In this document: positions 46,880-57,487 of the stretch, in pieces | Position numbering within the stretch: position 1 is the first letter of the stretch | Layout: each line of letters begins with the position of its first letter | Source: Monocercomonoides exilis | Lineage: Eukaryota; Preaxostyla; Oxymonadida; Polymastigidae | Direction of reading: 5' to 3' | Assembly (NCBI GenBank): GCA_001643675.2 | Contig: LSRY02000042.1 | Coordinates: 558,501 to 622,500 of the forward strand | Length of the DNA stretch: 64,000 bases | Made by a program: the position numbers and the translations under genes | Notes under the pieces: model-generated | Database searches by the model: none | What the model saw: the letters and a program-made list of their open reading frames with translations, nothing else | What the model was told of the DNA's origin: nothing

Positions 46880-48730
46880 GTGGTAAGAGTTGGAGAAGCA
46901 TTATTCATTTTGGAATTCATTTATCCGAGGAACGGACGAGGTTTGTGCAGCGGAAGTTTTTTGAAGATACTTTTCATAATTTGTTTTCTGATGTTTGTGA
47001 TATTTTTGCGTTTTCGGTCATTGGAGGCATTTTGGAATGGTTGTTTCTTGATTGTTGTTTTCTGAAGCGTTGGATGGCTGAAATGGAACATTCTCGTCCA
47101 ATGAGATGGAAAGTGTGGAATCTATTCATATGAGATATTTCACTGGACGTTTCATTCATTATTTTGATTTTATTTTGCAAACAGGGCAGAAAATCATACA
47201 ATTTGAGAGAAGAAGGAAAATGGTGAAAGGCTGAACTGGCCAAAAATGGATGATTTTGGTAAAGGTAAAGAGACCTCAGAAAAGAATGCAATTGTCAACG
47301 ATTATCTGTTGAATGTTTATTTTATTTGAATTAATTCATGAAAATTTTTATTGTTTTGTTGTCAATTATGCTTTGGATTGGAAATTTTTCATTTGTTTTT
47401 ATCTTCATATTCTTATGCCACAAGGAAATGGAATTCATTTAACACATTTTCTTTCAGATTTCTTTTTGGAGATGACATTTTTGGGAAAAGACAGAAAGAC
47501 AGAGAAAAAACGAAGAATGAGGAAATACAGAGGAACGAAAGAGATAAGGACGGGAAAGGGGAAATGAAGTTGAGGAAAAGCATATGATGAAGGAGAATCA
47601 GAATGGAAGATATTTTTTGAGGAAAGATCTGAATCGGAGAAAGGCAAATAGAAATGATGATGATGATGTTTCACAAAAAAAGAGAGCAGCCACTGAAGAA
47701 GATTTATTAATTTCAGATTTGATGAACCAACATTTATCAGTTTGGCTTGAAAGAGGAAAAAAAAAAAATAATAAATGTGGATGAATCATAATATTGGTTT
47801 ATTTAACTGTATTCTGTAGAGAAGGGGAAAAAAGACGGAATTTTTGCTGTGGAAGTGTTTCTTCTTCCTCTTTCTCCTCATTCGTGTCTGAGTGTCCTGA
47901 GATGCTGCCTCGTCTCTTCTTGTTTTTCCTCCATCCACTTCATTCTATTCGGCTGGCGTCTGTCAAATCGCTTCTTCATCTTCTTTTTCCGGCAAATTCT
48001 TCTTCCTCTTCTTCTAACAAAAATGATGCTCCATTCTTTCCTTATTCTTCTTCTTCCTCTTCTTCTTCATCATCCTCATCATTTTCATCATTCTCATCTT
48101 CTTCTTCTTCTATTTCTCTTTCTCCATCCAATCTTCAATCACAAACAGATCAACGAACTTCTTCTCAAAATTCTCAAAATGAGTCAAACATACACATGAC
48201 AATTGAAAATGTTTCTATCACTTCACCGTTATCTTCCTCTTCCTCTTCTTCTTCCTCCACTTCCTCTTCTTCCTCTTCACATCATCTCAAACAATCTTCT
48301 CTAATTTCATTGCGTTCCTCTCCATTTGGCCTTCGCTCTTCTTCTTGTTCATCTTTCTCTTCCTCTTCCTCCTCTTCCTCCTCTTCCTCTTCCTCCTCTT
48401 CCTCTTCCTCTTCCTCTTCCTCCTCTTCCTCTTCCTCTTCCTCTTCCTCTTCTTCTTCTTAATCTGCATCACCTTCAACATCACCCTTATTGACTTCTTC
48501 TGATACTTCGTTCGAATCACATCCAATGGCATCGACAATTCCTTCTTCATAAATCATCACGGACTCAAGGAATATTTGCAGAGTCTGAATGGAAAACAAA
48601 CAGCCCGATAAAAGATGGGCTCAGCTTACAAGGAAGGCGATGCCTAAGAGGTGGATGATGGAGAAGAAATGAAGGTGGCCATGCAGCAAAACATTTTGAA
48701 TGATCTGAAGACAAACTTCCCGAATTTCCT
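46880..48730 (+). pseudogene. Decayed HEAT-repeat gene fragment with poly-Ser insert (Mot1/BTAF1-like?)
   Basis: Protein-like pieces occur in order on the plus strand. About 46,950-47,130 has DVCDIFAFSVIGGILEWLF. 47,584-47,784 has a charged linker and LLISDLMNQHLSVWLE. 47,794-48,462 has MLPRLFLFFLHPLHSIRL ASVKSLLHLL, followed by poly-Ser. Beyond the TAA at 48,460-48,462 the frame continues with Ser-rich and then KVAMQQNILNDLKTNFPNF-like sequence through further TAA codons. The HEAT segment and its order resemble the N-terminal solenoid of the TBP-removing ATPase Mot1/BTAF1 (LVPRLWPF...SVRRAALETL), but no ATPase domain follows. It is probably a truncated, inactive copy. The identification is tentative. 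Confidence 0.35.
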
Positions 48731-50092
48731 TCTTTTTTTTATATTTTCTTCTTTATTTTTTTCGACAACTTTGAACAATTGATTAATATAACTTGTTTTG
48801 AGAATGAAAAATTTTTAAATATAAATTAATAATCAACAATTATATATTTGATAACTATCTTGTTATGCTATTATTTTTTTTAATCTGTGTTTTTTTTTAA
48901 AAATTGTTTATTTTCAACAAATATTTCAAGATCTCCAAAATAAATTTTAAAAATTTACTGCATTCACGTTATTAAACATGTATTTGCAAAATAAATTCAT
49001 TGATTTCATAATGATAATCATTTCATTCATGTTTTTGAAACCAGAAAACAAGTGTTTGGTTCTCTCAAATTTGAATTGATTTAAACTATTTCTTCTCCCT
49101 CTTTATCAAATCCATTCAATCACTCTTCCTTCAACAGAACTTACCTCAAAATCAATTCAAAAAGTTAAAAATGACAGCAGCAAACTTTCAGAAAGGTTGA
49201 AACCTGTTTCAATGTTGTATTCTTCTGATTATGTCATCATTCATCGCAATAATTCATTTTTCATTATTTTTTCAAAACTCTTTCATGAAGCTTCGCTGAC
49301 CATTCCTTTTCAGCCATATCCCACATTTGAATGAGTTGCTTTCCGACTTTCCGAAAAAAGTGAGACTCTTTTTTTCTTTCTCAAGAAATGTTTACACCAG
49401 ATGCACTACAAATCCATTTGTTTTGTTTCATTGGTAATGCTCTTTTCAGCATTCAAGAAATATTCTTCCAAGAAAAGAAGATATTCTCCTCTTTTTTGAA
49501 ACAAATCAGATTTTTTTGTCAATACAAATGAGATGGATGAAAATATCCTCACAACGAATTGAATAATATTAAATGCAAACGTTTATTGATTTTCATATTC
49601 ACAAAATAATTGTTGTGAATACTTTGTCGATCAAAAAATAAAATAATCAGACAGAATTCTATGGTTTGCATTGTCTTTTCTGTGATTTAATTAGCTCCAA
49701 GGAATAGCAAGAATATATAGAAGTGATACAACATTCATAAAATTCTCATTATGTTGTGAAAAAGCAACACAAATATCCATCAGATCTGAGAGTCCATTAT
49801 AATATAATTGAATAATCGGAAGCGCTGTATTTCTCTGTTGCTAGGAATCAAAAATGTCAACGCAAAGAAAAATGGTATGAGCGCTGATAATATTATAGTG
49901 ACTTTGAGATAAAATTTTGTAACAATTTCTTCTATCGAAGCATTTGTGAATTTCATATAAATTCTGAAAATAGCGTTGTTTTCTGAATGAAATTCTTCAC
50001 AAAAAATTCATAGAACGAACAACACTAAAATTTTCATGAGTTTGCATTTGTTGCTGCGTATTTATTCTTATTGTTTGGAATTTTTAATAGAA
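48731..50092. other. AT-rich region without a recognised gene
   Basis: No ORF of note, tandem repeat or RNA gene is seen in about 1.4 kb. It separates the decayed HEAT fragment from the inverted-repeat region bordering the retroelement. Confidence 0.45.
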
Positions 50093-50773
50093 CGCAGTGA
50101 GACAGGATTTGCTCCGTTTTGATGAGTTTTGATCTTTAATTATGTGTGGTTTGAGTGAAAACTTCGCCCTCCCAAATTACGTGGAAAAAAAGTGCGAGAT
50201 AAAAACAAAACAATAACATTAAAAATTGATTAATAAAATAATGCATTGTTAGCTTCATTCCACCATCGACTTCGCCTTTTCGCCTTGATCACGAAGACCA
50301 GAAGACAGGGGGCATTGCTCCTCGGAGCTCTCACTTGCAGGATGTACAGGGATCCGGTGAGGCGAAAGCTCAAAACGGAGAAGAAAGAAAAACCACTCTC
50401 GCTTTCACGAGGCGTGGAAAAGAAAACTGTCCATGCAGAACTCAGCCTCCTGCTTCTCTGTTGCATCAGCAGAGCAACCTCAATCATCACACACTGTGTG
50501 GGCTAGTCTGACTCTTCTGTGAAAAAAGCAATCGTTATCGTGTTGAGGAGAAAGCTTTTTGATTAAAACTGTTTATTCATCCTATTTGAATCTTTCCAGA
50601 TTCTAGGCGTACACTAATCACTTCTGGCGTTTGATCTTCTTTTCTTTCTTTCTATATCTCGCACTTTTTCCTCGTTTTCTCCCCACACACTTCTGGTTCA
50701 CATTTGCACACAGCCGCTTTGAGTCTCTCCATCCGCATTCCTATTATCTCGGAGCAACCTGTCTCACTGCGTT
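50093..50773. repeat. Nested inverted repeats beside the DIRS-like element
   Basis: ACGCAGTGAGACAGG followed by TTGCTCCG at about 50,094-50,119 recurs inverted at 50,747-50,772, with a 2-base difference. A second inner pair, AAAAAGTGCGAGATA at about 50,187 and its complement near 50,652, is nested inside. The enclosed about 630 bp have a moderate GC content and no clear gene. The arrangement looks like a small foldback element or a rearranged end of a retroelement. Confidence 0.65.
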
Positions 50774-50793
50774 TTTATTAATTCTCAATGTGG

Positions 50794-50834
50794 CGAATCA
50801 ACAAACGCAAGGAGCAGGTTTGCTCCTCAATAAT
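50794..50834 (+). repeat. 41-bp inverted repeat, one end of the DIRS-like element
   Basis: Perfect inverted copy of 56036-56076. It contains a 6-bp-stem hairpin (GGAGCA GGTT TGCTCC). Confidence 0.92.
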
Positions 50835-51224
50835 AAGTCCTGAAACCCCTCAATTTCTTTTTTCATCTGATATTAAACCCTCCTGCCTATTACAATGTCG
50901 TGCGGCGGATGAACAGAAGGACTGCGGATGAAGGTGCGGCCCTTGTCTCTACTCCCTCCCTTTCTTGGGGTGTCCATTGGGTGTTCTTGATCTGGTCATT
51001 TGCGCTTGAGCGGACCTGATAATTTGTCCTGTGCTTCTCTCACCGCGATTCCTCCGATAAGTTTCAAACTTTTTCTGTGAGGCAGTCTGTCTGCCCTCCG
51101 TCAGCTCCATGATGCTGCGGGGAATTATGGGGGCTGTCTCATCACCTTTGGGGGGTTCTGTAATATCGCTCTCGTGATGCGAGCTCCTCTCTCGAATTGG
51201 CCTTCGTCTCTTCGATCTCCTTCT
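50835..51224. other. Non-coding 3' part of the DIRS-like element
   Basis: Between the recombinase ORF and the end repeat. DIRS elements usually carry an internal region complementary to their ends here. I did not find a clear complementary stretch by eye. Confidence 0.4.
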
Positions 51225-52435
51225 CTAACTCCTATCCACTTCTCCCTTAACTTGTGATGTCTCTCCAGGATACTCCTTTGTTACGGCTTCAGCGTTCTCA
51301 TTTCTAATAACCTTTCTTTCGCTATCCTTCTCCGACTTGTCTCCCATTGCTGCTAGGGGTTCTGTGCTGCCGATAGTCTCCAGGATCCATTTCGTGTCCT
51401 GATCCGGAAACTCGGCGTAATATTCCTGGACTGCTCTCGACACTGGCACCCATCTCGCGAAGCATTGATTGCTTTCCAATCCGCATCATGTTGCCTAGCT
51501 ACGTGCGTTATCACAGCGTGTCTTATCGAGGACGCGGTGAAAGTTTTGGGTATTTCGTTCTCTCTCAAAATAGCCGTTTGTTCTTCTTTTATCTTCTGCA
51601 GGGTAACGGCTCTATTCCTTTCTTTATCGAACCGCACATGTTCGCTCTTTAAGGTTGTCATTGCATAGTCCATCCAGCGTTGAAGCGCTTCCACTGCATC
51701 GATACGTGGATTCGGTTGTTTATTAATAATAACATTGATAACCTTACCTCCAGACGTCTTGGTTCGAACTTGTGTCTGGACAGAGTTATCTTTAAATATC
51801 GTTGTCTCTCTTCTCATTCTTTCCAGCTCTGCTGGCCTTAGGGCTCCAAAGATCATAGTCAGGATGGGGGCTCTCCTCTGGAGTGTCCGAATATCTTTTG
51901 CGTCGTAGGTGCTTTCAGCCCTTTTGGTGATAATTGCAAGATCCCTCATCGATTTGTGTCGCTTGCATCTTCTTGGCTTCTCACCCACATAAGTCTTAAG
52001 AAATATTACTATGTCCTTCACATCAATCTTTGTATCTTTTAACAGATTAATAGAATCATGTATCTTCCATCCCGTCTGATGAATCATTCCACTCGACAGG
52101 TTAGTATTCGAAAGCGCTTCAGTGAACTCTGCCATAATCCATTTGGCATCTCTGGTTGTGAGGGGATCCGTGTCATCCATGCTCTCTTTATCTAGGAATT
52201 GCTTTAATCTTCGCAGCGCTCTCCACGAATCCCTTTCACCCTTTTGATTTTTCAGTATTGCTGATGCTATATCTTTTGCTCCAACGTATTCTCCCCATGA
52301 AAAGAAGAGGTCCCTTCCTGGGATATTTTCTTCTCCAGTGTGACACATGTCACCTCTCCTGGGTGAAATTTCCAGCCTTCCCTTCTCATTTTCTCTCCTG
52401 GTATCATGCACTCCTGAAAGGTCTCCAGGGTTCAT
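51225..52435 (-). pseudogene. Tyrosine recombinase of the DIRS-like element, frameshifted
   Basis: The ORF 52435-51353 has the recombinase catalytic core: helical N-domain (WRALRRLKQFLDKE), the first Arg in FGALRPAELERM, and the second Arg/His region in TASSIRHAVITHV. The expected end with the nucleophilic Tyr is in another frame (51479-51225): FARWVPVSRAVQEYYAEF. The two frames overlap around 51,450-51,480, where the coding sense shifts after WKAIN, so a one-base frameshift has probably occurred. In DIRS elements this enzyme inserts the circular DNA copy without a target duplication. It starts 207 bp after the RNase H end, in a different frame from RT. Confidence 0.75.
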
Positions 52436-52641
52436 ATCGAAGGCTCAAGCTGCAGTAGCGGGGTCCAAGTCTGCCCCCACCACGCTTGCTGAATCAGAAT
52501 CTTCAGTTCCCTCTGAACTTCCTTCATCTTCTCTTTCAGGGTCCGTCCGATTTTTCTTTGGAACGGGTGGACTAGCACTATCTCGTTCTCTTGCGTTTCT
52601 CTCTCTCTCTTCCTTCTCAAGGAGGACAGTCTCCAAACCCT

Positions 52642-55140
52642 TCAGCAGTGCACCGGAGCAATCTGTTCGGAAATAATATCTGGTGTTCTTGGTGCGATTG
52701 TTTGAACTATCTCTGCGACTTTCTCCCCCCTCAGTGCATAGTCCGGCTTTCTCACAATCCGGCTGAGTGCATCTGCTTCCGTGTTCTGCTCTCCCGGGAG
52801 ATGTTCCGTCTGTTTTGTCATGTCCAGGCTGTTCAGTTTCTTCTCCAATGCTCTCAGTGTTGGGATGAGCGATGGCGCTCCTCTTTTCTTCTGTATTGTC
52901 CATCTCGTGGACATGTTGTATGTCCTCAGACGAATATGATCTATTTTCTGTTGCTGAAGCCATGCTCCCTTTCTTTCGAGTGTCCTCAACACTGCTCTGG
53001 ACTCCTTCTCGTTGAATGCAAGCATGCTCTCCTGGCGTGTCCAACTTCAGTGGACATATATCTTCTCCTCTTTTCTCTCTCTCGGTATTGTCAGTACTTC
53101 ACCCCATCCCAGCTCTGAAGCGTCCGTCGTTAGCTCTGCTGGTCTGTTCTTTCTCCTCAGACTCCTTGGTCTGTTCTCTCGCAGGGTTTTCCTCCAATGT
53201 GTTAATTCTCCTAACATCATTGGGTTGGGTATCACCGTCCCGTTCCAGCCTCCGCGGGCTATTGCCTGCCTCAGCACGTATTGCATGCGCTTCATCCACA
53301 AGCTCGCTGGTGGGTGTTGTTACCTCGCGAAATTCAACCTCCCGAGGAGTGCTGCTAAGTCCCTCGTCTTTTGTCTCCTTCTTTCCTTTGCATGTGCTAT
53401 CCATTTTCGCACCTCCTCTAGCAGCAGCACTCTCTTCCTCTCTTGGAGCGTCACTTCCATCTTCTCTGAGTTCCAACTCCATCCCAAAAACTCCACGCTC
53501 CTTACGGGTTCTAGCTTCAGCTTCTCCTCCGACAGTATAAAGCCCAGATTTCTCAGGAACTGGGCTATCTCCTGTGAGATCAATCTCAATGCATCCCTGT
53601 CTGGGTACATGAGGAGAATGTTGTCCAGATATATTTCTAACTTCACTTTCTTCTTTTCTTTGATATATGACGCTGCCCGTCTCATTGTCTTCGTGAATGC
53701 TCTGGGAGCGTCCTTTGCTCCAAAGGGCATCCCTTCGTAAGCATAGCATTGATTCTGGATGCTGAAGCACAGATAGGGACTGAACTGCTCGTCCACTTTG
53801 ACATGTTGATAAGCACTCGATATGTCGAGCGTAGTCATCCAATCGTTCTCCTCCAGGAGTTCCACCACTGTCTCCTGGGAATCCATCTTGAAATGCTTCC
53901 CCTGCACTTCCTCGTTTTTAGTTCTGCAATCCAGGATCTTTCTCCACTTTCCGTTCTTCTTCCGGACCATGAATGTCGGATTGAACCACTTCACCTCCGA
54001 CTCTGGTACGGGCTTCACCACTCCGTCCTTCAATTCCTCCTCCAAGAGGGATAAATAATTGTTCTTCATCTCCGTCGTCCCCCGAAACTCTTGTCTGTGT
54101 TTTCTCTCCTCGAGTGAGATTGGGGATTGGGGACTTTTCCATCGAGCTTTTATACCACGGCTCACTAGTTTGTCTCCCCCAATCTTCCTCCACTCGCTCA
54201 GCCTGTTCACTAGCCTCACAGGAAGTAACTCTTTCGGTGGTCCAATAATTATACTCACATTCACTTCTGGCGTTTTGTGGCCATGCTGAATCTGTGTTAT
54301 CTCATCCCCTTCGAGAATATCTGCAATAGCTGTCCCCGAGCTCTCCTCCAGCGCGCTCCCAATTGGGGGCTCGATGACAATCCCAGAAGCTCTCCAATCT
54401 CCCTTCTCTTTTTCATTCTGGGATCTACGATCGTTCCGCTGTCTTGTCCTGCTGGGATATACGGAGTCTGTTTCTGTGCTCTCTCTCCATGATCCTTTCT
54501 CGTGATCTCTCGAGATCTCTTGATTTATCCTCCTCTCTTGATCGAACGGGCTCAATACCTCTTCGATATTCTCGCAATCTCCCATTGGTTCCGTTCTTGT
54601 AATTATCTGTCGATTGGGTGAGATTCCCTGTTGCATTGTCACTCCCTCGGAATTCGATAGCATTCCGTTTATCTCTGTCTCGCGGCAAAGCGCGACCTCC
54701 TTCCCCCTCGCTTCCACCATGCCCATTGTTTTGATCCAGAAGCTGTACCTGTTGCTGATTCTCCCTGTATACTCGGGTGAGCTGGGGGAGGGGAACTGTG
54801 ATCGAGGCCACTCTCCCAGCTGATGCTGGGGAATACTGTGGTAGGACTTGTGTTGACCTCCTTTTTTCCTTGAAATTCGTGAAGATCCCGTCGAAACCAT
54901 GCTTTTGGAGCTGTCTGAAAGCGAAGCCCTGAGCATTCCTGCCAACACTGTCCCTTCTTGCGCGTCCACTCCTGGCTGAGATAAGGCCGAAGGTTGTGGG
55001 GGAAACGGAGGATGCTCCGTACCCTGGAATATCCCACTCTGAGCGAAATAAAGTTGGTGCTCTCTGCCAGCTTCTTCAGGTTCTCCAACACCTCCTTGGG
55101 CATTCCTCCTTCTCAAAAGCCTTTCGCGCTTTCCCAACAC
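52642..55140 (-). pseudogene. Reverse transcriptase-RNase H of the DIRS-like element, two nonsense codons
   Basis: One frame runs from 55140 to 52642 (about 830 codons) with two internal stops: TAA at 53322-53320 (FAR*QHPPASL) and TGA at 53049-53047 (YVH*SWTRQ). The RT palm shows DGVVKPVPESEVKWFNPTF, WRKILDCR, WMTTLDISSAYQHV (first Asp), MPFGAKDAPRAFT, the YLDN box (YLDNILLM, in place of Y-x-DD) and SVEFLGW. The RNase H begins ELTTDASELGWG and ends LPGEQNTEADALSR, as in DIRS/Ngaro elements. The N-terminal third is Ser/Arg-rich and less certain; another frame (55103-54669) also looks Gag-like there. It makes cDNA of the element. The stops are single transitions away from sense codons, so the copy decayed recently. 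Confidence 0.85.
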
Positions 55141-55216
55141 GATTGGGGAATAACCTTTAGTAGGTTAATTCTGCTGATTCAATCTTCAATTAGGGTGTGC
55201 GCGCAGAAAAGAGCTC

Positions 55217-55894
55217 TCAGTTACTCTTTCTCTTCTCCTCCAAACGCCTTCTCCTCAATTCCTTAGCAGCAAGAGATGCAATCGCTATCGCAGCTTCAAA
55301 CACAGATTCAAGTGTAGGTTGGAGCAATTCAATGACTCTTATAGCTTCTGATGAATCCTTTCTTCCTTCAGATGTGACCGCTGTCCCAGCTAAGGCGTTC
55401 CAGCTTGCGTCCATATGCCCGGTAAAGAAACTCTTTTCGGTCTCCGGAATAAATGGATTCAATATGTTCTCATTTGTCCTGATTGAACCAGTCTTGCAAA
55501 AATCCAAGAATCTTCTCCGCTCGCCTGCATGTCTCCAGGGTGTCAACCACTCCCTGGGAAAAATTCTTGTTAAGTCTTCTATTCCTTCTTTCTCTTCCGG
55601 CGCTCCCAGCTCCTCCGAATCCCAGTCGCTATCCTCTTCATATTCCCGTCTCCTCGTGCGGCTAACTGAACGACGCAATCTCTCACGCTTTCCTTGTTTC
55701 CGCTTCGCGATCAGATCACCGAAGTCAACATCCGACTCCGACTCGCTCGATCTCGATCTGCTTCTTTTCCTAGCTCGTTCCCTCTTCACTTTCCTCGTTG
55801 GCAGCAACTCCGTAGCTCCCGACTGCATTGCTAGTGTTTGGCTTCTTGTTATTTCTTCAATCATGTCTTCTACCCTTGACAGCCTGTGCATCAA
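55217..55894 (-). CDS. Gag-like protein of the DIRS-like element
   Basis: 225 residues. It starts MMHRLSRVEDMIEEITRSQ, then has an Arg/Ser-rich basic region (RKRSRSRSSESESD), an acidic linker (EYEEDSDWDSEELGAPEEKE) and a helical C-terminus (RIFPREWLTPWRH, WNALAGTAVTSEG, LQPTLESVFEAAIAIASLA). Its position upstream of RT and its basic-acidic layout fit a nucleic-acid-binding Gag of DIRS elements. No zinc knuckle is seen. A second ORF (55103-54669) may be the continuation in another frame. Confidence 0.6.
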   Translation of the reverse strand: MMHRLSRVEDMIEEITRSQTLAMQSGATELLPTRKVKRERARKRSRSRSSESESDVDFGDLIAKRKQGKRERLRRSVSRTRRREYEEDSDWDSEELGAPEEKEGIEDLTRIFPREWLTPWRHAGERRRFLDFCKTGSIRTNENILNPFIPETEKSFFTGHMDASWNALAGTAVTSEGRKDSSEAIRVIELLQPTLESVFEAAIAIASLAAKELRRRRLEEKRKSN

Positions 55895-56035
55895 ATCAAA
55901 ACTTCTGTCTTCGCCGTCGCTATTTGGTCCTCAAACCGTATCTTGAGTCATTTAAAAAGCGGACAATGGTATGAAAAGAAGTTAAATTGTTTGCGAAGTT
56001 TGATCTAAAACCACCCATAATTTATAAAAACACTC

Positions 56036-56076
56036 ATTATTGAGGAGCAAACCTGCTCCTTGCGTTTGTTGATTCG
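56036..56076 (-). repeat. 41-bp inverted repeat, other end of the DIRS-like element
   Basis: Perfect inverted copy of 50794-50834. The coding sequence of the neighbouring family-gene fragment runs straight into it. Confidence 0.92.
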
Positions 56077-56271
56077 CAATAAAGCGAATTCCACCGTCTT
56101 GTCCATTTCTTTGAAAAATTCATCTGTCAAAATTGATTCTTCTCTTTCAGCAACCGTTTTTTCAGTCAATTCAATCATTTCATCAATCACATGCTTTTGC
56201 TCTTCCGCTGAACAATTTTTCAATTGCGAAAACATTTCTTTGTTCAAATGACGAACAGCAGAATTTTTCAA
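56077..56271 (-). pseudogene. N-terminal fragment of the oxymonad multigene family, cut by the DIRS-like element
   Basis: About 65 residues (MKNSAVRHLNKEMFSQLKNC, SAEEQKHVIDEMIELTE, TDEFFKEMDKTVEFALL). The pattern (FSQLKNCSAEEQKHVIDEM ... FFKEMDK) matches the start of the family also found at 2.9-6.5 kb, where the equivalent is EDKQKQKIGEINELIDEM ... LFYKILKM. The ORF then reads into the inverted repeat of the retroelement. No continuation of the gene is found on the far side (left of 50,794), so it was truncated or rearranged. Confidence 0.55.
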
Positions 56272-56279
56272 TGCATAAA

Positions 56280-57204
56280 AGATTTTTTTGCCCTATTTCA
56301 ACAAAGAAATAAAATGTCCAATAAGAGCAAACCCGAAAACCTTTCTGCAAAAGTCATCTCGTCTCCAACCTTCGTTTCATCACCAAAAACAAGATGAATT
56401 CGGTTTTATTAAAAGCAACATTATTTAATTGTGAGGATAACAGAAAAAAATATCACAATCATTTCAAAAAATAGAAAGATACTTGCTGTGCTTCTGATTG
56501 CATGCTTCTTACAAAAGCAATGCTCCAAATACAAATATTTCTTTATCACACCTTTGTTATTATAGGATGAAAGTGATCAAAAGTTTTTTTTTGAAACATT
56601 CATAGTTATTTTATCTCAACAGTGAAGGAAAGTGGATGTATAGAACAACGCAGTTTTCAATGATTTTTAATCCAGATTATTAAAAATTACCATATGGCAA
56701 AATTTTTTTGTAAAGTTCCATCACTTTAATTTTGTCCCACAAAAGATCACAAATGATCAAAAAAGTTGATCATTCCGTTCCCATATAAGATTTATGCTAA
56801 TTTTTTATTGTTGTTTTCTGAGCTTATTATTTAAAAGCATTTCAAAGATCCGATGATAACAGACAGAACGTTAATAATTTATTAGCAAATGCTTTTTTTA
56901 GCTACTGCTTTCGAGCTATTTGAATTAAATGAATTGCATGTTCTTATTTCTGCATTTTCATTTCATCAATTCGAATATTCATTAAAAATTCATGGATGTC
57001 ATACAAGTTTTTATAATTTTCTTTTGTTGTTAAACGAATAAAATTGATTTGCTTTAATTCAAGAATTTTTCATAAGAATTAATCAAACAGGAAAAATTCA
57101 TCAAAACTTTGCTCGTTGTTATCGAAAAATATTCAAAAAGCAGTTGACATTTATTTAATTATTAATGTTGTTTATCAAAATAAATCACCATTTATTACAA
57201 ATGG

Positions 57205-57239
<35 letters not shown>

Positions 57240-57480
57240 TTTCTCTTATTTTGATTTAATCAATCTATATTATCAAGTTTCTTTCATCTCAGGATGTGCC
57301 TTTCCCTTTTCCCTTCCTTTTAATATTGACACATTATGGAAAAATATCCTACAATTATCCTTTCAAATAGCATGAAAAAAGCAGATTTTTTCGGCTGGTC
57401 AACCATTCTGATACAAATGAAAATGTTGTGTTTGTGTCACCATTAGGGCAGCCTGAAGACGTAGTGCGGTATCTGAAAAA
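56280..57480. other. AT-rich region without a recognised gene
   Basis: It contains a poly(A) run of about 32 bases at 57,206-57,237. No coding sequence is supported. Confidence 0.5.
57205..57237 (+). repeat. Poly(A) homopolymer
   Basis: An uninterrupted run of A. It could be a microsatellite or the tail of an old retrocopy; no retrocopy is recognised on its 5' side. Confidence 0.9.
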
Positions 57481-57487
57481 GCTTCTT

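Larger units (their letters stand above)
50794..56076 (-). mobile_element. DIRS-like tyrosine-recombinase retrotransposon (decaying)
   Basis: It is 5,283 bp, bounded by 41-bp perfect inverted repeats (50794-50834 and 56036-56076). In minus-strand order it carries a Gag-like ORF, reverse transcriptase with RNase H, and a tyrosine recombinase. Inverted repeats plus a tyrosine recombinase in place of an integrase define the DIRS order. The interior is clearly richer in G+C than the host DNA. Two in-frame stops in RT/RNase H and a frameshift in the recombinase indicate that this copy is probably dead. Confidence 0.85.
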
